Shown here one piece after another: positions 1-13,080 of a stretch of 64,000 bases of DNA (its first letter is position 1; each line of letters starts with the position of its first letter). Source of the DNA: Dillenia suffruticosa. Its lineage: Eukaryota; Streptophyta; Magnoliopsida; Dilleniales; Dilleniaceae. Under the pieces are notes generated by a model. That model did no database searches, was not told where the DNA came from, and saw only the letters and a program-made list of their open reading frames with translations. The DNA is taken from assembly GCA_033439265.1 (NCBI GenBank), contig JAVTVX010000013.1:20750500-20814499 (forward strand). The letters are read 5' to 3'. A program made the translations under genes and the position numbers.

Positions 1-400
1 AATTATTCATTAAAAGAAAAAAACAAGGCATCTACATATGTTAGGTTTGTCTTTTACTCCAATGAGATGCTTTTGTGGACATACAATTGTATGATATACA
101 ATTTGTCAAAAAAACAAAGTACCACATCTTTTGGTGTGCTATCAAGTGGAGCTGCAATGGTGTGCTATCAAAATACTACAACAACAATAATAACGACAAC
201 AACTTGAACCTTAATCCCAAATTTTGGGTTGGCTATTTGAAAGACAAATTTAGGGTAAAGGAAAAAAGAAAAAGATAAAATTAAAATTTGAAAGTAAAAA
301 TAGAGAAAATAACACTAAAAAAATAAAAATAAAAATAATGAAAAAAGAAAGAAAAAACTATTCGTAGAAATTTAAAATAATAAAAGAGATGATTTAACTA
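1..400. other. AT-rich flank without a gene
   Basis: This is AT-rich, partly A-rich sequence with no recognisable gene. It borders the LINE relic on its 3' side. Frequent stops in all frames and simple A-rich stretches argue against coding function. Confidence 0.5.
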
Positions 401-1565
401 TTTTGGATTCTCCTACTCTACTCATTTTTATCCTAAGTCATCTTCTCAGCTAAACTCTTGAAAATCGTATCTTTACGAATAAGTTGTATCTAAGTTTTCA
501 ATAGTCTATCATAACATTTTAGTAAATCTCTTACATTTAAGATTTCGCATCTCCTAGCTTGTGCGTTTTTGGGTCTTCATTGCACATATCCAAATTATCT
601 TAAACGATATTCTCGCATCTTATTCACAATTGAATTTACTCTCAACTTAGTGCGTATCTTTTTATTTCAAATCCTATCTTTTCTAGTTTTGCTACACATC
701 TATTTAAATATCCTCATTTCATCTCTTGTTATTGTTTAATAACCCAACATTCGGTGCCATACAATAATACATGTCTTATCGTGATTCTATAAAATTTTTC
801 CTTCAACTACAATGATATTGTGCGATCGTAAAGAACTTCAGATGCGTTTCCCCATTTCATCCAACCTGCTTGAATTCCGTGATTCACATTCCCATCTATA
901 TTGTCATCGTTTTGAATGATGGAATCAAAATATCTAAAACGTTTACTTTTTGGGACATCGTGACCTTCTAACTTAATAGTTTCTTCATCATTCTAATGAT
1001 TGTCATTAAACATACATTTCATATATTCGGTTTTTGACCGACTCAATCTAAATTCTTTAGATTTTAGTGTCTCTGCATAATTCCAATTTAATATTAATAC
1101 TCTTTCTAGTTTCATTGACCAATTCTATATCATTTGTAAAAAGTATATACTGTGGTATTTTATTTTGGATACTATTTGTGATTTCATCTATCACTATTGC
1201 ACAAAGAAGGGGATTTAATGTCGAATCTCGGTAAATCCCAATGTTAATTAAGAAGTTATTACGTAAACCCCCCGAAAGTTCTTACATTGTAACAGCTTCC
1301 TCGTACGTATCTTTGATGAGGTTAATGTACATCCAGGAGATCTCCTTTTTCATCAACACCCACTACAATATATCTTTAGATACCCTATCATATGCTTTTT
1401 CTAAATTAATGAATACTATATGCAAGCCTCTCTTTTGCGCTCTAAATGTCTCTATCAAATATCTTAGTAAGTGAATGGTTTCGGTGGTGGATCGTTTTGA
1501 CATAAATTCAAATTGATTTTGAGATTCTTACTTTCAATCTCAACCTATGTTCTATCACTCTCTTC
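400..1565 (-). mobile_element. Degenerate LINE (non-LTR retrotransposon) reverse-transcriptase relic
   Basis: Read on the minus strand, broken frames show reverse-transcriptase motifs of plant LINEs in the right order. Near 1,480-1,560 there is a match to the family pattern ending NQFxFMxxRST. Near 1,375-1,430 a block like FINLEKAYDRV corresponds to the RT segment with F-D/N-L-EKAYDRV. Near 745-780 the diagnostic LYGTECW is legible. An MRMLRWMCGKTR-like block lies near 670-725, towards the 3' end. Frameshifts and stops are scattered throughout, so nothing can be translated. I see no clear poly(A) tail or target-site duplication. The copy probably lies either in a long intron of the downstream kinase gene or between genes. 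Confidence 0.85.
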
Positions 1566-4500
1566 CACAACTTCATAGTATGACTCATAAGTTTAATTTT
1601 TATGTAATTGGAACAATTTTGTATATCAAAATAAAAAAAAAGAAAGGAAAAGAAAAGAAAAAACTGGAGCTGCAATGATTTCAATTTGTGTCTAGTGTGT
1701 GAATTTAACAATGTATTATGTTGGTGTTGTTTTTTATTTGGGGATACTAATGGTTTTCTTTTACTAGTTATGTTAAATAGGGATATGTACTTTCCGTGAC
1801 AATGTTTTTGTGGGTTGAGTAAGAGAATTATATCAGATAAAGGGAACAATTTACAAAATGTCCCAAGGATTAGAAATCCTTAGAAGTGACATGAAAATGA
1901 AAACAAAGGGCTAAAACACAATTGCTGTCCAATCTGTCCTCAACTCTTTTAAGCTATGCTCCTTATAAATTCTAGATGCATGAGCTCACAAAGAAGTGAA
2001 AGAAACAGTCTTATCCTATAAAACAGAATACTCAATCATCTAATTTTTGAAAATCTTTGCATTCTACTCTTGCCATATATACCTGGGAATAGCTAGAAAT
2101 GCACACCTCCAAAGCAAGTGAGCATCATTTTTCCTTTTGAAACCTTTAAATTTTGTGAGAAAGAAATTTGTAAGACTATGGGGCCAAAGCCAAACATTTT
2201 CAGACACCGCAAATAGAAAGTTCCACTTTTCATGACAATGTTACATCGACTTGATGAGTTGATTGGCAATCAATTTACATTTTTCCCTCATATTTGAATA
2301 GAAGATCTTGTGTCAACATATAGTGTAAGTTCTCTACATTGTCTTCTTTTTGGTGAAGATTTAATTGTGCATGCCAAAACTTATGTCTTTCAACTTTTAC
2401 AGAGGTATAATGGATTTACTTCTCTACATTAATTGATGCTATCTAACTTCCTCACAGTATGGATTTTACGAGTGAAATGAAGGAAAGAGATCTCTGTGGC
2501 TGGACGAATTAGTTTGGAACATTGGCTTAGGTGAATTGAGTTGTTTATTCAATGAGCTCATTTTGTAGCATTTCTTTTGTATAATTGGAATGTATTGTCA
2601 TCGCCCATTAAATTTATATAGTTTGAATTGGGTTGACATCTAATAATCTTGGAGAGAGGTAAAATAGGATATAGAAGCTAGGTGTTTTTGAAGGCCATTT
2701 AGAAATCGGAAAGTCAGAACCTCTTTAAAGGTTGCTCTGATCTTGTGTGGAAGTTTTATTGTAGTATGATCTCCACTTAAAAGTAATTTGCAAAGAATAG
2801 GCATTATTTGGTGAAAAAGTTTTGTAGTTGCAAAATTATAGTGGATTAAGTTCATATTCTTTTGCACCATGCTTGAAGTAGATGATGTAGTATACGTACA
2901 TATTGCATATATGTATGTACCTGTGGGACATAATTTAGATTGTTCCTTTTGAGTTTTGGGCTTGCTGGGGGGGGTGTTTCAGTTGTTCTATGCATGTCTT
3001 ATTCCTTCGTTGTCTATATTTTGAATAGTTTTGAAGGCGTGTGTCTGCAAACTAAGAGAATTGTGTCAAGTGAAGTATCAATTTCTTTCCCCGCTGATTT
3101 TTTCCTTGACTAACTAAAATTCAACAATTGAACGGTATCATATATCCTAGTCTTAAGTGTTCTCTTTCTAACTCAGTCCTTTCTAATTTCCAAATTTATC
3201 TTTAATAGATCCTCAATTGAAAATATTTTATCCAGGCTTCATGGTATTTCTTTGACATAGCTTGAGTGAATTTTGACGTATAAATAATGCCCAAGTGATC
3301 ATCAAATAAGGAAATAGAATATTCGGAAGAATAGTCTATCAAGGTTGGCAGTACAAGTTCCTTAAGCTTGTCATTGATATGGTGTCGTTCTCCCAACCTT
3401 GAATGGTTAATTCTTTTTCCCTTCTTTTTTCCTTAGCAAAGGCTTTGATAGAAAGAAGAGAAAAGGGTATTTCCAAGAAAAGAGGAAGATGCATCCCTTC
3501 TTTTTTCCTTAGCAAGGGCTTGAAGAGAAAAAGGTATTTCCTAGAAAAAAAGAAGATGTATCCGTAAAAGAAACAAAGGAAAAAAAAAAATAGCAAAGCT
3601 AACAAAAAAATTGGAGAGTGAACCATGCTACCATAAGAGTGCTCTCGAATTTTTCTACTACATTAGCTTTATCCTTTAAAAGCCCCAGTTGCAAAATTCT
3701 GTAGGGATGGATACCAAAGCATGAATTTATCTCAAAGAAATGATGGTGGAATTGATTAATCCCTATACTTGTACTTTTTTTTTTAAAACAAAGACACCAC
3801 CAAGTAGACTTCATTGCATACTTCACAAGTCTTTGTGTCTTACTTTATGAATTTCTTGAAAGTTCATTAAAAAGAACTCTTAAGCATTCTTGGCAAACCT
3901 AATGCTTGTGAAGACAACTACAGAGTCTATCCTGGATGATCTATGCAGAAGGCCATGTCACAAATAAGTGATCCCTCTATTCACTAAGTTGTGCACATCA
4001 CAGAAATATTTGGAGAGAAAACTCTATTCTGCCTATTCACCTGCCACAGATCACTACTAATTATCTTTTCTGCAAGCTATGGCCCATGCAAAAGTTGGTC
4101 TTTCGTTGAACTTTTGCTCTCTAGATAAAGTATGCCAAGGAAGAATAGATGTCTACATTTTGAAATTTAATTAGAGATTCTGAAATTCATTCTGAAATTC
4201 AAAATTCCTGATTTTTGGTGCGTTTGAAAGCTGTACCTCTGTCTAAGCTATGGCTCATCATCCACTGCCCTGCAAAGGTGTGTGCTTCTCATCAAACTTT
4301 TGTACTCAACAACTTCTTTCTAAGATTGATCCTAAATTTGCCAGAAATTTCTCAGGAAACAGGGGACACAAGAAACTTTAAATGTTGTCCAAAAAAGAGA
4401 CTGCATCAGGGAACTTTTTCCGGCCTCAAATAGTGAATATTCTACCTTCTGGAAACTGGGCATGCTTATATTAGAAATATACCCAAAATGACCAATGCGA

Positions 4501-6173
4501 TGGTAACATGTAAAGAATTGTTGGTGCATCATTGCAAAACAGTGAGAAAATTCTGATAAAATCTTTGTGGTGTATCTGGCCAAAGCTGTCCAAAACCATT
4601 ATTGTGGACATCAAGATTTGAGAAATCTGGAAGAGTGATACATTTTGGACATTAAATCTACTTTCGTATTTTAGAAATTGAGAACATTTTGTTTGAGAAT
4701 AAACATGATTCCTGTATTTGTAGCGCCCCCCCCCCCAAAAAAAAAAAAACTGGTGCAAGGCATAGGCAAAGGCATGACAACAAATAGAGAAAATGTGTTG
4801 CAATATTTCCTCTGTATTCTGCAAATGTCTATTTGGAGTTTTGATGCAGCAAACCATCATGTTTGTTTGCGAGTGTCATCTCTTGTGGAAGGAACAGATG
4901 GAAACAGCATTATAATTCCTGAAGCACTGAGGATTAATTTCTGAATTTCATGAAATGGGTCCTCATGCCAAGGATTGGTGTTTTAAACCCCTTGGTGTTT
5001 TAAACCCTTTGTGAAATTCTGTTTTTACTGCACATGGTCAATTAGGTGGTCCATTTCAAAAGATGGTTTTAGTTATTTTAATCTTTCTCTGGGCTAGAAG
5101 CTTGTGCTACTGGAAAAACTTGTGAAAGTGTTACGATTTGAAGGCATTCAAGAAGGCATTCCAATGTGACTGGTTATTGTATGTAAAACCCTTGACCTGA
5201 TCTGACACTGGTAAATTCTGTTAAGGTTCATCTGGTCTTATTCCATGTTTGGTTTGTTCTTGGGTTAGATTTTTTTGGGAACAAAACTAGGTTTGAAGAA
5301 TGCTGGACCCAGTTTTCGAACAAGACCAAGTTGCATCCCCATTACTCTGTCTGCTTTTCAGAAAATGACATTTTTGTTTTAGTGTCACATGAATCTGGAG
5401 CATAATTTTGGATGAAATCTTTTTAATTTCCAATTTCTTAGTTGTTTGCAACAAAGACAAAGCATATGGTTTGGGGGATAAGTAATTCATTCGTACTATT
5501 TTATCATCTATCCGGTTTGGTTCCTATGATTTCCTTGGATATGCAAAAATTTTATATTCCGTTGACGAGGCACTTGTTCTATAATCGTCAACGTTTTGGA
5601 ATTGTTATTACAGCAGCCAAGAGTGTTGCTGTGAGCAACTTGCAGTACATTTGTTAGCTTTTTAGCAAAGTTTCAAAAGTGTTATCATTTTCTTAGATGT
5701 TTGGAGGGATTGGGAGGAAGGAAAGGGTAGATGCATTTGAGTCTCTGTCTTCCTTCCCTTCCTTTTCCTTCCAAATCCCCCCAAACCAAACTGAGTCTCA
5801 GAGCCCTCCAAAATTTAAGAAGTTGAAACTTTTATGGTTGTAAGGTTCTGACTGACTTTGGTCAAATGATCACTTTTTTCTCTTTTTTTTTTAATTTTTA
5901 TATGTTATTCGAATTTTAGTTGATTGTGGATGATTATCATATTGTTTTTTGGAGTATGAAATATATATTTATATATATATACTTTGTCTCTATATTTTTG
6001 TCCCAAAGAAACTTTTGGCATTAGTACTCATCAAAACAGTGTTATGTCGAATCTGAAGGTTCTCTTTTATTTTTTTATAATAAAAATTTGAAACTTTAGT
6101 TTGGAATTTGTCTAAGACCATTCTATACTAATATTAGCTGCCTGATCTGATTCTTGTTGTTCTTTGTATGTAG
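1566..6173. other. 4.6 kb without recognisable exons upstream of the kinase exons
   Basis: No conserved protein segment was recognised on either strand. I looked for the kinase blocks expected just upstream of the next exon (the HxDLKPEN loop, the DFG-type segment and the FDPHSG segment) and did not find them. The stretch is either a very long intron of the SRPK-type gene or unrelated DNA that has displaced its 5' part. Local features are a short direct repeat near 4,980-5,010 (TGGTGTTTTAAACCC twice) and a C9/A13 run near 4,725-4,750. Confidence 0.5.
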
Positions 6174-7100
6174 GACCATTTAGCTTTAATGATGGAGCTC
6201 CTTGGAATGATGCCACGCAAGGTACGAAACGATCTTAACAATCCTTTAAAGTGCATATTTTAGAAGCAAGGTGTGTTCGTCCTAAAGCTGGTCTAGGTTA
6301 TGCTGCACCATAAATTGGATGCACACTGAGTAGCATGGCGCATCACCCAACTTAGTGCATATCTTTTTCTCGTACTTGTTTAGCCATTTCTCACCTCTAA
6401 ACCTGAATCCGTGAAAAATTTTATTTTAGGTCTGTGGGATTTTTCTTGTTTATCGAACTTATCATACCTATGTACTTGCGCTCTCATTTGAGATGCCTAA
6501 TTAATTTTGATCAACAGAAAGTCCATGTTACCTGGTGAAAACATTTTGTTGCATACAAGTTTTGCCTGTCCATAGCTTAGAATTGTACCTGCCTTTACTT
6601 AGATAGACATTTGAGATTTTTTGCCTTTATTATTGTTATTTTCATATTACTAACACCTCACACAGATTGCCTTAGGTGGTCGTTATTCCCGAGACTTTTT
6701 CAACCGATATGGTGATTTAAGGCATATCCGGCGTTTACGATTCTGGCCCCTGAATAAGGTCCTTATTGAGAAGTATGAATTCAGTGAGAAAGATGCCAAT
6801 GACATGGCTGAATTTTTAGTTCCTATTCTTGATTTTGTTCCGGAGAAGCGGCCCACAGCAGCTCAGTATCTTCTTCATCCGTGGTTCAATGCAGGCCCTC
6901 GCCTACTTGAACCTTACATGCTCTCAAATCAAGCACAAGCTGCTAAAAGTAGCATTACTGAGAAAAGCGGGGGGAAAGAGGAGAGAGAGAAGTTGGAGGT
7001 CAAACTGGGCAACATCACAATTGATGGAGACTCTAAGCCTGTCAAAGATCCTCAATCAAGTGCAAAGCCTTTGAAAATGGTATCTAGCTCGTCCAAGTAA
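6174..7100 (+). CDS. SR-protein-specific kinase (SRPK type), last two exons only
   Basis: Two in-frame exons, 6174-6221 (16 codons) and 6666-7100 (144 codons plus TAA), encode the C-terminal lobe of an SRPK. These kinases phosphorylate Arg/Ser-rich splicing factors. The first exon reads DHLALMMELLGMMPRK. The second contains IALGGRYSRDFFNRYG, LRHIRRLRFWPL and then FVPEKRPTAAQYLLHPWF, which holds the closing kinase subdomain XI arginine. These blocks are characteristic of plant SRPK4-like proteins. A polar tail of about 45 residues ends in VSSSSK. Splice sites are TAG|GAC, AAG|GTACGA and CACAG|ATT. The ATP-binding and catalytic exons are not visible in the 6.1 kb to the left, so the gene is partial here, either with 5' exons beyond the window or with a lost 5' half. 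The reading frame has no damage. Confidence 0.88.
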
Positions 7101-9734
7101 AATCTGGCCCATTGTTGTGCGCACCTATCTTACGAAACGGAAGAAATGATTGCACATTCTGAGGAGGATTGGTTTCCAAACAGCCTTTAGGTGGGCTTTG
7201 ACTTGGACAACCTTGGCTTGAATGCTGATGGGAGATTGGGCAGCACTGCTCGTGGGAGAAGTTTGGGCTCAGGGTTCGGAGGAATCTCATGCTGAAGTTT
7301 CACAGCCAATCGTAATATCCTTATCTTCACTACATACAAAGGCCAAATTTGGCAAAATTTTTAATTCTTGTCTTTATCTATTGGATTGGTATCTAGAAGC
7401 AGGTGACTATTGTACTACTGTGTGACATTGCTGTTGATATAGGGGCCATATTTTTTAAATCCTCCACCACTCTCTCAAAACATATGGAACTTCCATATGC
7501 TAAGCTTGTACTTTGGAGCTCCTGGTCTGCGGATTGGGTCATCTTTTGCTGTGAGCACCGATCTGAAGACGGTGATTTGAGAGGTTTCTGGATTAGAGCA
7601 TTCACGGCTCAAGTGTTCTATTTATTCTGTTACACGTAAAACGTGAATGCAATCAGATCCATGAAAACCTGTTTTAAATCGCAAGAATATTGGAAGCAAT
7701 TCAAAAGAATGTTAGATCTCGTATTGAGGTCAGGATTTCAATCATAGCATGTCCAGATATGTTAAGACTGATATTTCTTGTGTTTGATGAGAAGCTGAGA
7801 ATCAATAATTGCAATTTTGTGAAAAATTTTAAAATAGCATAAATAAGTAGGTTGCAGTTTGTTATCACATGGCAAGCCTTGTACTCGTTTGGGTTATGTC
7901 AATTCAAGTTTGTCCTTTATTTCTTATTCTGTTGGATTATGAACCTCAAACGACACTTTGAGAAGCAGAACATGTTGATTGCTTGGTATCCTCCTCAAGA
8001 TGTCAATTTTAGACCTTCTTCAAGTGTCCAATGTACCTGTGTTTATTATAAGTAGTGTTTGCTAAGCGGTGGGCGGTGGACGGTGGAGTAATCCTCCTGC
8101 CCAGTCACATGCTCTTCTATACAATTCTACTTCTTATTTATTTATTTATATTGGTTTGTTTATTATAAAGAGAGAATGAAAATTAATTTTGAGAGACGAA
8201 ATAATCGTTTTAATTATATTTTTAAATATCTAGATATCTTACGTCATGAGACTGTATGTGAAAAGGGGTTAGATGTATAAATTCTTAATTTGGAATTTGT
8301 AAGGACAAATTTTTGTAATTTAAACTCGTGAGAACAGAATTAAGAAAACCCATTAGATATACAAATTTAATAAGTAGTTCATGCAATGACACAGATGAAA
8401 ATCAATATAGTTTTTCCTTCTTTTCTCATTTGAGTATTTATTCCCATAATTAACGAAAAACGATAATATATTGAATCTAATGAAACATTTATACAGATCA
8501 GGGGGAATGAAACATATATGATACGAGTTAGATGTGGAGAAACTTGACTACAAATGACGGATGGGAACGAATGGACAGACCAGCAAAAGTCTAAAATAAA
8601 ATCACAAATACCAACAGAGCTCCTGATTTTTTAAGGGACATGTCCATATCTCCGTTATGGTTTAAACCTTGATAATCAAACCATGATCCTTTTTGTCACT
8701 CTGTTCTTTCGGGTGTTTTTTTTTTCTCCCTATTTTTGGGAATATTCTGAGTTATAAGCATATCTAGGTCCTGCACTTTTTAAAAGCTATCACTTAATAT
8801 TACTTTTTGCATTGTCACATTCCTTCCTCACTATATAAATAATTAATTTTAAGAAAATATGATTAAGTACTTGTTGTCACTTGGCGAAATCAAACAAATT
8901 TTGAGACCCAAAATACAAGCTGTCAAATCGACCCCCAAAAATGTGTACCATATTGATTGAAATAGTGCATAATTTGGTGGGGGGGGGGGGTGTGAATTAT
9001 TAATTGTTATTTGATCAAACTCAACACAAATTGTTTTCCTAAATCTAGTAGATGACTGCTAAATGTCTGTCCAAGATATCTACACAGGAATTTAAATCAA
9101 ACATCAAAATGATTTATTTGTGGACCCATTTTCCCTGTATCACATTTTTACTACTTTAGTGATGTGTATATAATTACAAATTATATTTGCTATAAAAATT
9201 TTGTCGTACCTAATGATTTAGGCACAAAATTTAAATATAAACAAAAAAAATTTAAACAAATGCTTTATAAAAGTAGAATGTTTAACAAAAATAGTAAAAG
9301 AGTATTAACAACCAATCAGTTTAATAAAAAAGATTTTTAGATTTCTTAACTAAATTTTGATCAAAATACTGCATTGGGGGAGTTGCCTTCTAAATTGGGT
9401 TCGACAAACACTACAATTAAATTAGTCAGAATATGATATTTTGAATATTATTTGGTATAATACTAAAAAAAAAAAAAAAAAGTAAAAGGGTGGCGGGTGT
9501 AGTGTTAACAAGTGTAGCTAACACTAAGCCCAGCCAAATACAAAGGGAACCATTTTTTTTTTCTTTCGTTCGGGGTGCAATGGTGTTGGTCAACTAGGTG
9601 TTGTCCTCCCCTTACTCCTTTTTCTTAAATCCCAAATAATATTTTCCCATCCAAGTTCTTCTTCAAGATTTCTACCCAGACGTATAAGAATATATAACAC
9701 CCAAAGTAACATTCACTCGGCTTCCTCAATCGAA
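7101..9734. other. Kinase 3' flank and intergenic DNA
   Basis: The first ~550-900 bases after the kinase stop are less AT-biased and probably hold its 3' UTR. The rest is AT-rich intergenic sequence with a G10 run near 8,981 and an A17 run near 9,465. Around 9,365-9,420 a short block resembles the repeat near 15,760-15,815 (GGGAGxxxCCTTCTxAATTG core, then a CGACA/CAGACA end), a possible SINE fragment. No gene was recognised. Confidence 0.4.
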
Positions 9735-10635
9735 TCATTGTCTGTCGCAGAATGACTCGAATCCCATGTACTCATGCTCTCTTGTCATTGTAATGGACTT
9801 TCCAATCCCAATAACTCCTGAAAAAGGGGGGAAAAAAGATATATATTTATAAAAATAAGAAATCGAAATTTAAAATGTGAAATATACTTACCCTAAAGTA
9901 GTAGTATAGTTAATTAATGTTGAATTATTGAGAATTCAACAGATAGTATCCTATTAGATATCAAAGCCGGATGACCCTTAATAGTAGGGTGTAAAGGGAT
10001 AAGATATATGGAAATATCTGGGGAAATTAAAAAAAAAAAAGAAATGAAATATCAAGCAGTTCAAATCTTGAGTATTACCCATGGTTATGGCGCTTGCAAA
10101 GATGACACTAGAGAGGACAAACACAATGATAGAGGCTCTCTTTAGAATTGCAACCATCTTTCTAATCATGAATTGTCCAAAAAAGCCAGCCATGACAGAA
10201 ACAGCCATCAGATACAAAGCTGCAAATAGATTCAATCAATGTAACTTCATTAATCTACTGCAATATGAAAACGATGAAACCGAGGGCAATTGCAATGTAA
10301 GACTTAAGTTTTGAGGAAACTGAATTTACCATATGGGACGGGAAACCTCTTGAGGAAGTAAAACTCCACCACTGAAAGAGATGATGAGAACATCATCACG
10401 AAAGTGGCTGTTGCACTTGCAACCTGCACATTAGAACCCAGAATTATTACCTAACTATATCATCAGAAAGAGGGAATTTCTCTTTTACAATCAAGAAGAA
10501 TGTTGCACAAGCACTTCATAGATCAAAATATCACAAAAGAATGTGATTGATGTTCTGCAATGATAATGTCATGTCTGATATCTCATGTTCATATCTATCA
10601 TCCATAAATAAATGATGAAACACACTTAAACAAGG

Positions 10636-10687
<52 letters not shown>

Positions 10688-11410
10688 CATAAATATGTTA
10701 TGAGAATGTGATTCATAAATAAATGATGAAACATGACTACATAAAAGATAATATCAGAGTCCGATATTTCATGTGTAAATCCATAATTCATAAGCGAAAT
10801 ACATATATCAACTTGCATATTGTGAATTAAAGTTTTGCACGAGATAGATAAATACCAATCATTGAAGAGACAGAATGGACTTAAAAGAAGAGAATGGGCA
10901 AGTGATGATCATACATGGGGGATGACACCCATCTCGAGGAGTAGTGGACCCAGAATGAACCCACCACCCGATCCGAGTAGGCCACCAACTGTTCCTCCCA
11001 AAACGCCACACAGAGCACAGAAGCTAAGGTTCAAGGTAGTCCAATCTATGGAGGCCTCGCATATGAATTCGGTGTTTCCCTCTTTCTTTCTTTTCTTGCT
11101 CTCCTTGTATAGCTTAATTGCCTCGTAGAAAAACACTAGAAATGCTATCGGAAACTGCAGTGTAAAATAAAAGAGTTTGTAGGCTGAGCTTCACCGTCTT
11201 AAAACAACAAGTGCCAAGGACCAAAACAGAAAATAATAATAACAAATCAAGAAGGGTAGAGGAAGAGTAAACACCTGTACAATGTTCAGCACCCAATACC
11301 ATGTACTACATACTACCAAATTGTTCTGCAAGACAAACTCTTAAAAATCAGAATTGACCCCATTTATGTTTTTTTGTGGACGTATGTTAACAACGCGCGT
11401 GTCTACACGC

Positions 11411-11443
<33 letters not shown>

Positions 11444-12926
11444 ACTTGCCTTGACAATTTGGATAAAAACGAAGCAAAACCATAAAACAACCAATACAAG
11501 AATCCTTTTCCATTTCAGATTGAAGCATAGATTTTGCTGCCCAAAATCGCAACGTTAAGAAAGTTAACCAAACAAAGCTTAAATATATATATTTTTATAT
11601 ATTAATAAATTTGCGAAAGTGTAACGAAATTGCAATTTTAGATTAGGACTCACCATTCCTGTTCTTTCTGGCCTAGGATTCACGAGTTCATATTCTGCGT
11701 CTTTGAGGACTGCAGAATACAAAACAAAAAAATGGGAGCAAAAGATGATAAAAATGTCATCCGTAATTAAAATATAGTAACATTTCTTTTAATGACAGTG
11801 ATGTCCTGGTCTTACGTTCTCCGTGAGAATTGACAAGAGTCTCTTGTTGCTTTTCCATTTCTTTCTGCCAAAGTAATGAAATTAACATTAAAAATAATTG
11901 TTAACCTTAAATTAAATGCAAAATGTTTTAATTGGCTATAGAGTTAGACATAACTCACTGACCTTGAAAATCGTCTCCTCATTCCACATCTGTATTGCCT
12001 TAAAAAAGGACCTTGACGATGTTCCTGCGTAAAATAATGGGAATAAATTTAACCCAGATATCACTTTGGAGTCAAAAGATGAGAATAATGGTTTTGGAAT
12101 ATTAAATCATATTATTCATTAACAATCAATGAAAGGAAATTAGAGATATAAAGTGGATTTTTAGGGGAAAACCCGGGGGGGGGGGGATGAAAGCATACCA
12201 ATGAAGAGAATAATGATGAGGATTGTAATGAGCCAGTATGGAAATACAACACTCAGAGCAACACCAATGGTGATTCCAAGCATGAGCACCGGCTGGAACA
12301 ACAGGGACAAATCATAGTCTATGATTGGGACATCTTTTGTTGGATGTTGTACCCTCAAATTATACCAAACTGATGATGTTGACGCAGCCATTATCATACC
12401 TACCATCAAAATTCACAATAACCAATTCTTAATACATTCATAATTTTTATTAATTCCGAAAATAAACATTTTTTTGAGAAAAAATCATACATTTGGATAG
12501 AGCTGCAGCAGACTTGGTGTCGAATCCAATTACCAAAGTAAGCATAGGAACAAATATTCCACCGCCTCCAACTCCACCAACTGTTCCAAAAGCTGATCCC
12601 AGAAACCCAATTATTGTCGCCACAACTAATCTCCAACTAAACTCCAAGTCCTAGTACCCAAAGAAATTAAAAATAAACGAACAAAAAAAAAATGAATGTT
12701 AAAAAACAGAGAATATAGAGGAAAAACGTACAGGCCAAACAGTTTCAATGGAGCTCGAGCCAGATGTTGCAGATCCATATGGGTATTGAGGAAGAGAGGA
12801 ATTAAGATAATTTGGGAAATTTTGGCGAAAAGGGTTTGTGGATTTAGGGTCATTGAGGAAGAAAACAGAGGCAATAGCGGCGGAGAAAGTTGGGAGTAGA
12901 TAGAGAAGCAATCCTTTTGTGTCCAT
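9735..12926 (-). CDS. Sulfite exporter TauE/SafE family membrane protein (12 exons, 472 aa)
   Basis: Twelve exons join without a frame error: 12926-12732, 12650-12491, 12399-12199, 12024-11963, 11864-11816, 11709-11654, 11536-11450, 11325-11275, 11154-10915, 10423-10330, 10219-10079 and 9817-9735 (1,419 nt with TGA). The product is polytopic with the duplicated TauE/SafE architecture. The first Gly-rich repeat is [17 protein letters not shown] (about residues 85-101) and the second is [18 protein letters not shown] (about 353-370 region of exon 9). They are separated by a charged loop. Bacterial relatives export sulfonate- or sulfite-type anions; the plant substrate is unknown to me. The N-terminus has a hydrophobic signal-anchor-like segment. 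The start is the first ATG of the open exon. Length is normal for plant members. Intron 7 uses a GC donor (AAG|GCAAGT) and begins with a (CT)n tract. It lies about 7.6 kb downstream, in transcriptional order, of the LEA gene on the same strand. Confidence 0.95.
10638..10684. repeat. (AT)n microsatellite in intron 9 of the TauE/SafE gene
   Basis: This is a perfect AT dinucleotide run of about 47 bp between exons 10 and 9 of the minus-strand gene. It is likely to vary in length between individuals. Confidence 0.95.
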
Positions 12927-13008
12927 TTAGAGTCAAGGAAGACACCCAACGCACGCACACTCTCTCTCTCCTTGTTAAGACACCCCTATAATAACATGCA
13001 GAAATTTG

Positions 13009-13080
13009 GAGAGAGAGAGAGAGAGAGAGAGAGATTCGGAGTCAGAGATGTCGAGGTTCTATTTATCGTTGTTTATATAA
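13009..13080 (-). promoter_or_regulatory. Putative TATA box and (CT)n leader of the TauE/SafE gene
   Basis: On the minus strand a TTATATAAAC box lies at 13080-13071, about 150 bp before the ATG at 12926. It is followed by a (CT)n tract (plus-strand GA repeat 13009-13034) in the presumed 5' leader. TATA spacing and a CT-rich leader are typical of plant promoters. The transcription start is inferred, not seen. Confidence 0.5.

Noticed and set aside
3899..3950. NACEDNY-like reading resembling the kinase segment after DFG
   Set aside because: Only three residues agree; surrounding residues do not match the SRPK activation segment and a stop follows.
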